A stretch of DNA of 6,401 nucleotides, from contig JAHEBK010000103.1 in NCBI GenBank assembly GCA_024642295.1, forward strand, positions 1 through 6,401. The letters run 5' to 3'. Below, piece by piece: positions 1 to 6,020 of the stretch. Position numbers and translations under genes: made by a program. The notes beneath the pieces are model-generated. The model saw only the letters and a program-made list of their open reading frames with translations, was not told the origin of the DNA and ran no database searches. Position 1 is the first letter of the stretch. Each line of letters starts with the position of its first letter. The DNA comes from Flavobacterium sp. (lineage in GTDB: Bacteria; Bacteroidota; Bacteroidia; Flavobacteriales; Flavobacteriaceae).

Positions 1-87
1 TCCTATAATAGGAGTAAAGGTGCAGGAGGTCCCAGAAATGTAGTGGTAAGTACTAATCTGGATTCGGCTATTTTTACTAAATTATAA
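1..87 (+). CDS. 3' end of an unidentified protein (partial, 28 codons)
   Basis: Frame 1 is open from the window edge to a TAA at 85-87 and encodes a C-terminal tail that begins SYNRSKGAGGPRNVV and ends in DSAIFTKL. The other two plus frames hit stops early. A good intrinsic terminator begins 9 nt after the stop, which supports this being the true end of a plus-strand gene convergent with mutS2. The tail is too short to assign to a family. It does not end like the usual type IX secretion sorting domain, and I do not recognise it. Confidence 0.6.
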   Translation, partial: SYNRSKGAGGPRNVVVSTNLDSAIFTKL

Positions 88-95
88 AGTTATTT

Positions 96-126
96 AAAAG
101 AGATGTACACCACATCTTTTTTTTTT
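96..126 (+). terminator. Rho-independent terminator after the left-edge gene
   Basis: AGATGT (101-106) pairs perfectly with ACATCT (112-117) around the 5-nt loop ACACC. The stem can be extended by a G-U pair and by AAAA (96-99) against the following T run. Ten T residues (117-126) follow on the plus strand. Read on the minus strand the same hairpin is followed only by CTTTT, so it may act weakly as a shared terminator for the convergent mutS2 gene, for which no better candidate is visible. Confidence 0.75.
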
Positions 127-226
127 AGACTTTAACAAAATATTTTTTTTATCAAAATCAGAACCTGTCTTGTGGTTTGCTAATTTTTAAATTCATTCGA
201 TAGCAAAAAGTTACTTTCCTCTACCC

Positions 227-2395
227 TCATTTAGCCTTTACTGCTTCCACTAATTCTAATTCGTCCAAATTGACCTTAGAAGTAAAGATTCCGTAATTCA
301 CTGTGGCTTTGTTTTTTTCAATGCTGTCAATGCTCCCCACCGCTTTTCCATCAATCATACGAACTCTGTCACCTAATTTTAAAATATGTTTTGGTTTTAC
401 AATTTCGGGTTTGAGTTTCTTTTCTTTTTTCTCTTTTCGGATTTCTTCTACTTGAACTTCAATTTCTTTGATGACTTCTTTTTTCTTGGCGACTATTGCT
501 TTTGCTTCTTTTGGGGTCGCTTTTTTGCGTTTAGAATTCTCAATTTCGATGATTTTTAAAAATTCCCCAATCAAGTCCTTTTTATTTTTGTTATTGAAAT
601 ACTTCTCTGCAATATCTTCAATTTTCTGACCAATGTAAATTGTCTTTTGATTGCTGTCAAAAAGCTCTTGATAGCTTTCTAATTTTTGTTTGATTTTGAC
701 ATTAATCGTCTCCATTTTTTTTCCTTCTTCACGTGCTTTGCTTTCTTCCTCTTTCAGTGTTTGTGATGTTTTTTCCAACTTAGAACGTTCTTTTTGAAGT
801 GTTGCAATCGTTTTGTCAAAACGCACTTTACCGACTTCGATTTTCTTTTTAGCGCGATTGATTAAACTAAACGGAATTCCATTTTTCAAGGCGACTTCAA
901 AAGTAAACGAACTTCCAGCTTGCCCTAAAACCAATTTATACATAGGTTCTAATGATTTTTCGTCAAAAAGCATGTTGGCGTTGGTCGCATAAGGCAATTC
1001 GTTTGCTAGTATTTTCAAGTTGGAGTAGTGGGTAGTGATGATTCCAAAAGCTTCTCGATGGTAAAATTCTTCTAAGAATATTTCGGCTAATGCTCCTCCT
1101 AATTCGGGGTCAGAACCCGTACCAAACTCATCAATCAAGAACATGGTTTTGTGATTGCACTTCTTTAAGAAGTAGTTCATGTTTTTCAATCGGTAACTAT
1201 AGGTACTTAAATGATTTTCAATAGATTGATTATCTCCAATATCTGTTAGTATTCTATCAAATAAAAAGGTTTCAGAACGCTCATGTACCGGAATTAACAT
1301 ACCTGATTGTAGCATTAATTGAAGTAATCCCACAGTTTTTAGCGAGATGGTTTTTCCACCTGCATTCGGTCCTGAGATAACGATAATTCGGTTTTCTTGT
1401 TGCAACTCGATAGTTTGAGGATAGGTAATTTCCTTTTTTTGTTTGTTGTTCAAATACAAAATAGGATGGTAGGCTTCCCTGAAATACAATCGTCTGTTTT
1501 CGCTGATAGTTGGTAAAATACCATTGATTCTGTCCGCATATTTGGCTTTGGCCGCAATAACATCTACATCGCTCAAAAAGTCTTGATATTGCTTTAACAA
1601 AGGCAAAAACGGGCGAATTCCATTAGATAAGTTCTTTAAAATTCGGGTAATTTCTTCCTTTTCTTCATACTCTAAATTACTCAACTCACGTGAGTAACGC
1701 AAAGTGGCTTCGGGTTCTATATAAGCGATGCTTCCTGTTTTGGAACTACCTAGAATTGTACCTCGTACTTTACGTCTATACATTGCTAAAACCGCTAAAA
1801 CACGACGATTTTGAACAATACTTTCTTTAATGTCATCTAAATAGCCTAAACCGTTGTATTGCGTTAAAGCCACTCCAAAACTTTGGTTTACTTTGCCACG
1901 TACTAAGTTCATACTTCTGCGAATTTCTACCAAAGCTGGCGAAGCATTGTCTTTAATTTCACCATATTTATCTACTACAGCGTCAATCTGTGTGATAATC
2001 TCCTTAGTCAATTCAACTTCTGAAGCGCGTTTGTTGATGTTTGGGTAATAGTCATCAAATTTTCGTAGAAAATTCAACAAAAAATTAACGGTAGACGATA
2101 AATTGGCGATTTTTCTAAAGCTTCCCACTTCAAGGAAACTATCTTCGATAGCTAAGAATTTGATTTCATGAGTAATCGCATCAAAACCGTGATTAGGAAT
2201 AGCATTGTTATTTTGAAAAGAAGACACATATTCTGAGGTTTGCAACAAGGCACTCATTAAGGTTTCTTTGTCTCTAAAAGGAGTGATTTCTAAGGCTTTT
2301 TGTTTTCCAATATCAGTATTACAAATCTCTGAAATGGTTTCGAGAACGGTAGGAAATTGTAAATCTTGTAAAGTTTTTTTGGTAATGGATATCAT
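227..2395 (-). CDS. mutS2: MutS2-family ATPase without Smr domain
   Basis: A 722-residue MutS2-type protein. The N-terminal part (about 1-300) is the MutS core/lever helical region; the DNA-mismatch-reading domain I of MutS is absent, as expected for MutS2. The ABC-type ATPase follows: Walker A GPNAGGKT (342-349), the DIGDNQSIENHLSTYS stretch (about 385-400), Walker B MFLIDE (418-423) and the TTH switch with His456. Residues about 520-600 are a charged coiled-coil-like helical region, and about 622-668 is a Lys/Glu-rich linker. The last ~50 residues (about 671-717, LKLGDRVRMIDGKAVGSID onward) look like a KOW/SH3-like barrel. Classical MutS2 proteins are about 780 residues and end in an Smr nuclease domain; none is present, and the 139 nt downstream encode no remnant. 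Known family roles are anti-recombination (Helicobacter, Thermus) and splitting of collided ribosomes (Bacillus); which applies here cannot be read from sequence. The start ATG has an A-rich leader without Shine-Dalgarno. The gene is divergent from mntA. Confidence 0.95.
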   Translation of the reverse strand: MISITKKTLQDLQFPTVLETISEICNTDIGKQKALEITPFRDKETLMSALLQTSEYVSSFQNNNAIPNHGFDAITHEIKFLAIEDSFLEVGSFRKIANLSSTVNFLLNFLRKFDDYYPNINKRASEVELTKEIITQIDAVVDKYGEIKDNASPALVEIRRSMNLVRGKVNQSFGVALTQYNGLGYLDDIKESIVQNRRVLAVLAMYRRKVRGTILGSSKTGSIAYIEPEATLRYSRELSNLEYEEKEEITRILKNLSNGIRPFLPLLKQYQDFLSDVDVIAAKAKYADRINGILPTISENRRLYFREAYHPILYLNNKQKKEITYPQTIELQQENRIIVISGPNAGGKTISLKTVGLLQLMLQSGMLIPVHERSETFLFDRILTDIGDNQSIENHLSTYSYRLKNMNYFLKKCNHKTMFLIDEFGTGSDPELGGALAEIFLEEFYHREAFGIITTHYSNLKILANELPYATNANMLFDEKSLEPMYKLVLGQAGSSFTFEVALKNGIPFSLINRAKKKIEVGKVRFDKTIATLQKERSKLEKTSQTLKEEESKAREEGKKMETINVKIKQKLESYQELFDSNQKTIYIGQKIEDIAEKYFNNKNKKDLIGEFLKIIEIENSKRKKATPKEAKAIVAKKKEVIKEIEVQVEEIRKEKKEKKLKPEIVKPKHILKLGDRVRMIDGKAVGSIDSIEKNKATVNYGIFTSKVNLDELELVEAVKAK

Positions 2396-2419
2396 TATTT
2401 GTTGTAAGTTTCAAATGGG

Positions 2420-2427
2420 CAAAGTTA
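2420..2427 (-). promoter_or_regulatory. Candidate -7 promoter box for mutS2
   Basis: On the minus strand this reads TAACTTTG, a perfect match to the Bacteroidota -7 consensus TAnnTTTG. It would start transcription near position 2413 and leave a leader of roughly 17 nt before the mutS2 ATG. No TTG lies at the expected 17-23 nt upstream; the nearest is 29 nt away, so the -33 element is poor. Confidence 0.45.
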
Positions 2428-2446
2428 CAAACTTGTTAAGTTGTAA
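2425..2446. promoter_or_regulatory. Imperfect palindrome, candidate operator of the mutS2/mntA divergent region
   Basis: The left arm TTACAAACTT and the right arm AAGTTGTAA are reverse complements except for one extra A in the left arm, separated by GTT. The site overlaps the mutS2 -7 box on one side and the only plausible -33 TTG (2441-2443) for mntA on the other. A further TTGTAA half-site lies at 2402-2407. Toxin-antitoxin operons are often autoregulated through palindromes at this position. Whether MntA, HepT or another regulator binds here is inference. Confidence 0.35.
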
Positions 2447-2475
2447 TAATCTAAAACAATTAATTTTTATATTTG
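2441..2475 (+). promoter_or_regulatory. Candidate promoter of the mntA-hepT-ung operon
   Basis: TATATTTG at 2468-2475 is an exact TAnnTTTG -7 box. TTG at 2441-2443 could be the -33 element, although the 24-nt spacer is slightly longer than the usual 17-23. The -7 box ends only 4 nt before the mntA ATG, so transcription would begin at or next to the start codon, implying a leaderless mRNA. Confidence 0.5.
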
Positions 2476-2479
2476 TTAT

Positions 2480-2770
2480 ATGAAAAAAGAAGAAATCATA
2501 GAAGCATTACAAACTGATAAGCAATATTTGAAAGATAATTTCGGAGTTGTTTCAATTGCTTTGTTTGGTTCTTATGCCAAAGGAGTAGAAAAATCAGATA
2601 GTGATGTAGATTTTTTTGTTGAATTTAGAGAGCCTTCCTATTCTTTTTTGATGGGTTTGTATGTTTTTTTAGAAAATAAATTAAAGTCAAAAGTAGATAT
2701 TGTTCGAAAAGGCCCTCATATTTCTGAACGCTTTTTTAATACTATCAAAAGCGAATTGATTTATGTATGA
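2480..2770 (+). CDS. mntA: MntA-like nucleotidyltransferase antitoxin
   Basis: A 96-residue minimal nucleotidyltransferase (MNT). The diagnostic GSx10DxD motif is intact: Gly30-Ser31 within LFGSYAKG, then Asp42 and Asp44 within SDVD. Asp73 in KVDIV is the likely third metal-binding carboxylate. The length is typical of the family. In characterised MntA-HepT pairs the antitoxin transfers AMP from ATP to a tyrosine beside the toxin's active site, silencing it; the intact catalytic triad suggests the same here. The gene overlaps hepT by 8 nt, consistent with translational coupling. A near-perfect -7 box just before the ATG suggests a leaderless message. G+C in 2521-2640 is about 32% by hand count, lower than ung. 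Confidence 0.9.
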   Translation: MKKEEIIEALQTDKQYLKDNFGVVSIALFGSYAKGVEKSDSDVDFFVEFREPSYSFLMGLYVFLENKLKSKVDIVRKGPHISERFFNTIKSELIYV

Positions 2771-3125
2771 TGCGGTTTATAAATATTCACTTGAAACGGT
2801 TTTAGTCCACATTAACGTTTGCAATTCTCGATTTTCGGAGATAAATATACCAACTGATTTTGTAAATACTGATTATGGTAAAACATTATTGGATTCCATT
2901 GTAACTAGATTACAAGCAATTGGAGAAAATATAAAAAAGATTAGTCGTAAAAATAAATCACTAGAATCTAATCATCCTGAGATAGATTGGAAACAAATAA
3001 TTAGATTTCGTGATTTCATTTCGCATCATTACGAAATGTTAGACTATGAAATTATTTTTCAAATTTGCCAAGACTATTTACCTCAATTAGAGTTTGTTCT
3101 AAAAGAAGAATTAGCCAAATTCTAA
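2763..3125 (+). CDS. hepT: HepT-like HEPN RNase toxin (DUF86)
   Basis: A 120-residue, probably all-helical HEPN protein of the DUF86/HepT family. The active-site motif RxxxxHxY is present as Arg83-Asp-Phe-Ile-Ser-His88-His-Tyr90; the position after Arg is Asp instead of the commoner Asn. Family knowledge: Arg and His form the RNase site at the toxin dimer interface, and the motif tyrosine (here Tyr90) is the residue AMPylated by MntA. The rest matches the family, including DSIVTRLQAIGENIKK (about 44-59) and a C-terminal ICQDYLPQLE helix. The start ATG lies inside the mntA end in another frame. G+C over 2821-3000 is about 27% by hand count, against about 39% in sampled parts of ung, suggesting separate acquisition. 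The pair could serve plasmid-like stabilisation, stress response or phage defence; the sequence does not decide. Confidence 0.9.
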   Translation: MYDAVYKYSLETVLVHINVCNSRFSEINIPTDFVNTDYGKTLLDSIVTRLQAIGENIKKISRKNKSLESNHPEIDWKQIIRFRDFISHHYEMLDYEIIFQICQDYLPQLEFVLKEELAKF

Positions 3126-3129
3126 TAAT

Positions 3130-3801
3130 ATGCAATTAACGCTTCCGCCTGATTGGCAAAATATTTTGTCAGACGAAATTCAAAAAAACTATTTTAAAGA
3201 ATTGGAATTGGCCGTAGCCAAAGAATACCAAGAGTGTCTTTGTTTCCCACCAAAGGAGTTCATTTTTTCTGCTTTTAATACGTGCTCATTTTCAGATGTG
3301 AAAGTCGTGATTATTGGTCAAGACCCGTATCATGGTGTAGGAGAGGCCAATGGTTTGAGTTTTTCGGTGAATGATGGTGTAAAAATCCCTCCATCTTTAC
3401 GGAATATTTACCGCGAACTTTGTGAGGATTTGGATTCAATCTTTATGCCTACTTCAGGGAATTTAGCCCATTGGGCGCAACAAGGAGTATTGTTATTAAA
3501 TGCGACTTTGACTGTTCGTAAAGATAGTCCAAATAGCCATAAACATTTGAAATGGAATATTTTTACAGATGCTGTTATTCAGAAGATTTCTGAAGAGAAG
3601 CAAAATGTAGTTTTCTTACTTTGGGGAGGTTTAGCACAAAAAAAAGGGGCTAAAATAGACCGCAACAAACACCTTGTTTTAGAATCTGGGCATCCTTCAC
3701 CTATGAGTGCCAATCAAGGAAAATGGTTTGGAAACAAACATTTCAGTCAAACGAATGCGTATTTAAAAGTAAAAGGGTTGACAGAGATTAAATGGCTGTA
3801 A
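3130..3801 (+). CDS. ung: Uracil-DNA glycosylase (family 1)
   Basis: A 223-residue family-1 UDG, the usual length, acting in base-excision repair by cleaving uracil from DNA. Motif 1 GQDPYHG is at 63-69, with the water-activating Asp65 and Tyr67 that excludes thymine. Phe78 in GLSFSV stacks on uracil. LLLNATLTV carries the uracil-reading Asn124. HPSPMSA (188-194) carries the catalytic His188, and Met192 occupies the position of the DNA-intercalating leucine of E. coli Ung. All catalytic residues are intact. It starts 4 nt after the hepT stop, and I find no TAnnTTTG box in the preceding 80 nt (only a wrongly spaced TAnnnTTTG), so it is probably cotranscribed with mntA-hepT. It ends 38 nt from the convergent DUF4258-type gene. 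Confidence 0.97.
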   Translation: MQLTLPPDWQNILSDEIQKNYFKELELAVAKEYQECLCFPPKEFIFSAFNTCSFSDVKVVIIGQDPYHGVGEANGLSFSVNDGVKIPPSLRNIYRELCEDLDSIFMPTSGNLAHWAQQGVLLLNATLTVRKDSPNSHKHLKWNIFTDAVIQKISEEKQNVVFLLWGGLAQKKGAKIDRNKHLVLESGHPSPMSANQGKWFGNKHFSQTNAYLKVKGLTEIKWL

Positions 3802-3839
3802 TTGATATTTAATTGTGACACGCCCAAATATGGGAAATG

Positions 3840-4217
3840 CTATTTTTTGATAATTTCTTCTAAAGTGGCTTTATCGGCTGTATTGCTAACTTTTAAGAGA
3901 ATGGGTTGGTTCTTCATTGTTTTGCCTTCGATTACGTATAATTTGGTATTTTTGCCAAATTCGGTGTTGCTTTGGTCAAAATCTACGTCTCCAAATTGAA
4001 GGGTGTTTTTAATATCAATGGTGTCAATCCAAGATTCAGCTAAAACGGCGGATGCTTTTTCAGAATAATTGAAGGGTTTACTTCTAAGGTCGTTTAAAAC
4101 TCTAGCATTTGGAAAATAGTTGCAACGGGTGTCTTTGCCACTAAAAACTAAACCAACAAAAAACAGCCCTAATACTAATCCTACCAAGTAGTAGGCAAAA
4201 CGTTGAAAAAACTTCAT
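3840..4217 (-). CDS. Small membrane-anchored protein, DUF4258-type
   Basis: A 125-residue protein with one hydrophobic segment at about 8-27 after a short basic N-terminus, best read as an uncleaved membrane anchor leaving about 100 residues outside the cytoplasm. It resembles a small Flavobacteriaceae family that I associate with the label DUF4258; the conserved-looking part is CNYFPNARVLNDLRSKPF (about 32-49). There is a Cys at position 32 but no clear lipobox. No catalytic motif is visible and the function is unknown. It lies 38 nt downstream of ald in the same direction, but a well-formed promoter overlapping the ald end suggests it can be transcribed on its own. The start ATG has an A-rich leader without Shine-Dalgarno. 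Confidence 0.8.
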   Translation of the reverse strand: MKFFQRFAYYLVGLVLGLFFVGLVFSGKDTRCNYFPNARVLNDLRSKPFNYSEKASAVLAESWIDTIDIKNTLQFGDVDFDQSNTEFGKNTKLYVIEGKTMKNQPILLKVSNTADKATLEEIIKK

Positions 4218-4234
4218 GGATTTTTAATTTGGGG

Positions 4235-4266
4235 CAAAGGTAAAATAAAGATTCTTTAAAATACAA
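4235..4266 (-). promoter_or_regulatory. Promoter of the DUF4258-type gene
   Basis: On the minus strand TTG (plus positions 4264-4266), a 21-nt spacer and TACCTTTG (4235-4242) match the Bacteroidota promoter arrangement TTG-N17-23-TAnnTTTG. This is the best promoter in the window. The predicted start lies about 11 nt before the ATG at 4217. The -33 part sits inside the last codons of the upstream ald-like gene. The spacer contains a 13-bp palindrome, TAAAGATTCTTTA (4246-4258). Confidence 0.65.
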
Positions 4267-5461
4267 TTAAATTGATATCGTTATTGGGTAAATTGAACCA
4301 ATCGCCTATAGCTTTGTTGGTCAGGATGCCGTGGTAAAGATAAACACCATTTTTAAGTCCTACGTCACAACGAATGGCACTTTCGATACCGCCATCTTCG
4401 GCAATTTGCATCAAATAAGGAGTGATGATGTTGCTGATAGAAAGTGATGCTGTTTTGGAATATCGTGAAGCAATATTAGGGACGCAATAATGCAATACAT
4501 TACTTTTTATAAAAGTAGGTTTTTCGTGGGTAGTGACTTCTGAGGTTTCAAAACATCCTCCTGTATCGATACTAACATCTACAATTACAGCGCCTTTTTT
4601 CATGTGTTCGACCATGGTTTCGGTAACAACAATTGGGCAGCGTTCTACACCTCGTAAAGCACCTATTGCAACATCACAACGGCGGAGTGCTTTGGTTAAA
4701 GCTTTAGTTTGAATTGTTGAAGTGAATATCCTCTGGTCTAGAGTATTCTGTAATCTTCTAAGCTTAGTAATGGAGTTGTCAAATACTTTAACATTAGCCC
4801 CTAAACCGATAGCGGTTTTAGCAGCAAATTCGGCTACTGTTCCTGCTCCAATGATGACAACATCAGTTGGTGGGACCCCTGTAATATTTCCAAATAATAA
4901 CCCTTTTCCAAATTCGTTTGTAATCATTAATTCGGCAGCGATGAGTATTGAAGCAGTTCCTGCAATCTCACTGGAAGAGCGTACGGCTGGATAAGAGCCG
5001 TCTTCGTCTTTTACATATTCAAAGGCTAATGCAGTGATTTTTTTCTTGCTTAAGGCTTCAAAATAAGCTTTGCTTTTTGTTTTTAGTTGGATAGATGAAA
5101 TTAAGATGGATTTACTATTCATCATCTCAATTTCATCAATGGTAGGCGCTCCCACTTTAAGAATCATAGGGCAACCAAATACTTTTCGGGTGTCATGCGT
5201 GATTTCGGCACCTGCATCACTATATTCTTTGTCAGTATAACTGGAACTTTCTCCTGCACCAGATTCAATCATCACACGATGCCCGTGATGCGTTAGCGAG
5301 TTTACGGCATCAGGAGTAAGGCAAATACGGCGTTCTTGATAACTGGTTTCGCTAGGGACGCCAATAAAAAGTTCGCTTTTTCGTTTGCTTACTTCCAGTT
5401 TTTCTTCTTGCGGTAATAACTGTTCTTTAGTAAATGGAGTAATTGCTATCGATATTGACAT
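4256..5461 (-). CDS. ald: Alanine dehydrogenase/transhydrogenase-family protein (divergent Ald)
   Basis: A 401-residue member of the AlaDh/PNT family, close in size to Ald (about 370) with a roughly 30-residue N-terminal extension. The N-terminal domain carries ERRICLTP (about 43-50, with substrate Arg45). The Rossmann domain carries VVIIGAGTVAEFAA (201-214, GxGxxA) and Asp228 at the end of the second strand, favouring NAD(H). VIVDVSIDTGG (292-302) holds Asp299, matching the catalytic aspartate of Ald, and the C-terminal part (HYCVPNIASRYSKTASLSI) is Ald-like. However, an ungapped comparison with remembered Bacillus Ald puts Gly104 at the substrate-binding Lys75 (KEP becomes GAP) and Gln125 at the catalytic His96. 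ILKVGAP resembles ILKVNAP of transhydrogenase PntA. No pntAB/pntB neighbours are present. Databases would probably call it alanine dehydrogenase (L-alanine + NAD+ to pyruvate + NH4+ + NADH), but that activity is doubtful here. Confidence 0.85.
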   Translation of the reverse strand: MSISIAITPFTKEQLLPQEEKLEVSKRKSELFIGVPSETSYQERRICLTPDAVNSLTHHGHRVMIESGAGESSSYTDKEYSDAGAEITHDTRKVFGCPMILKVGAPTIDEIEMMNSKSILISSIQLKTKSKAYFEALSKKKITALAFEYVKDEDGSYPAVRSSSEIAGTASILIAAELMITNEFGKGLLFGNITGVPPTDVVIIGAGTVAEFAAKTAIGLGANVKVFDNSITKLRRLQNTLDQRIFTSTIQTKALTKALRRCDVAIGALRGVERCPIVVTETMVEHMKKGAVIVDVSIDTGGCFETSEVTTHEKPTFIKSNVLHYCVPNIASRYSKTASLSISNIITPYLMQIAEDGGIESAIRCDVGLKNGVYLYHGILTNKAIGDWFNLPNNDINLIVF

Positions 5462-5508
5462 TGTAATATGTGATAATTAAAAAGTAAAATTACGCAAAAA
5501 GATTAAAA

Positions 5509-5581
5509 AAATCACTTTCGAGTTCTATAAATCTCTAATTGTTTGTAATTTGTTAATGTAAAGTGATTTAGTAAATTAGAG
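5509..5581 (-). other. Two interleaved inverted repeats in the tsaE-ald intergenic region
   Basis: The 141-nt gap 5462-5602 has no gene. It contains a perfect 10-bp inverted repeat AAATCACTTT (5509-5518) / AAAGTGATTT (5560-5569), and a perfect 8-bp one CTCTAATT (5533-5540) / AATTAGAG (5574-5581), arranged A-B-A'-B'. On the minus strand the 10-bp repeat is followed directly by a T run (plus positions 5505-5510), giving a terminator-like end for tsaE with an unusually long 41-nt loop. I find no exact TAnnTTTG box for ald; TAATTTTA (5485-5492) matches except for the last base. Confidence 0.4.
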
Positions 5582-5602
5582 CTTTTATTTTTAGTCTTAC
5601 TT

Positions 5603-6010
5603 TTATTTTAACTCTAAAATTCGTTTCCCATCAGGAAGTGCTTTGATGGTTATGGTCGAATGCAACTCAGGAATTAGATTTGGAATTTTTTCAGCCCATT
5701 CGATAAAACACCAATTTCCAGAATAGAGGTATTCATCGACTCCCATGTCTAAAGCTTCGGTTTCAATTTTTAAACGGTAAAAATCAAAATGGTAAACTAA
5801 TTGATCGTTAGCTGCTTCATATTCATTTACCAATGAAAAAGTAGGACTGCTGGTTGCTGTTTTAACCCCTAGTTTTTTTGCCAATGCTTTGATGAAAGTC
5901 GTTTTTCCAGCACCCATTTCACCATGAAAAAGTATAATTTTGCAAGGTTTTGTATCAAACACTTTTTGAGCAACCGATTCGATTTCGTTTAAAGAAAATA
6001 TGAATTCCAT
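5603..6010 (-). CDS. tsaE: tRNA t6A biosynthesis ATPase TsaE
   Basis: A 135-residue P-loop protein of the TsaE (YjeE) family, of typical length. The Walker A is HGEMGAGKTTF (29-39); SSPTF (54-58) is the conserved switch motif; HFDFYRL (74-80) contains the conserved Asp76; FIEWAEK (102-108) is the family's diagnostic C-terminal motif. TsaE is a cytosolic ATPase that works with TsaB and TsaD to make N6-threonylcarbamoyladenosine at position 37 of ANN-decoding tRNAs; the partner genes are not in this window. It lies 100 nt downstream of porX on the same strand and 141 nt upstream of ald. No Shine-Dalgarno and no clear TAnnTTTG promoter precede it, so read-through from porX is possible. Confidence 0.96.
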   Translation of the reverse strand: MEFIFSLNEIESVAQKVFDTKPCKIILFHGEMGAGKTTFIKALAKKLGVKTATSSPTFSLVNEYEAANDQLVYHFDFYRLKIETEALDMGVDEYLYSGNWCFIEWAEKIPNLIPELHSTITIKALPDGKRILELK

Positions 6011-6020
6011 TTTATTGTTT

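Noticed and set aside
176..207. Inverted repeat TTTGCTA / TAGCAAA downstream of mutS2
   Set aside because: It is 7 bp with an 18-nt loop and no T tract on the minus strand, so not a convincing mutS2 terminator.
1854..2048. Plus-strand open frame of 64 codons inside mutS2
   Set aside because: It is antisense to a well-supported ATPase gene, with no promoter and no recognisable protein features.
2268..2483. Plus-strand open frame of 71 codons across the mutS2 start and intergenic region
   Set aside because: It is antisense to the mutS2 N-terminus and runs through the divergent promoter region; no family resemblance.
3823..3847. CCCA-AATA-TGGG hairpin followed by a T run, as a terminator for ung
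   Set aside because: The stem is only 4 bp and the T run starts several bases after it, so it is too weak to call. A terminator is expected between these convergent genes, but I cannot point to one.
3802..3999. Plus-strand open frame immediately after ung
   Set aside because: It is antisense to the DUF4258-type gene, whose promoter and membrane segment make that strand the coding one.
4722..4994. Plus-strand open frame of 90 codons inside ald
   Set aside because: It is a shadow of the ald Rossmann-domain region; the minus-strand frame carries the conserved motifs.
5485..5492. TAATTTTA (minus strand) as the ald -7 box
   Set aside because: It lacks the final G of TAnnTTTG, and no TTG is correctly spaced upstream.
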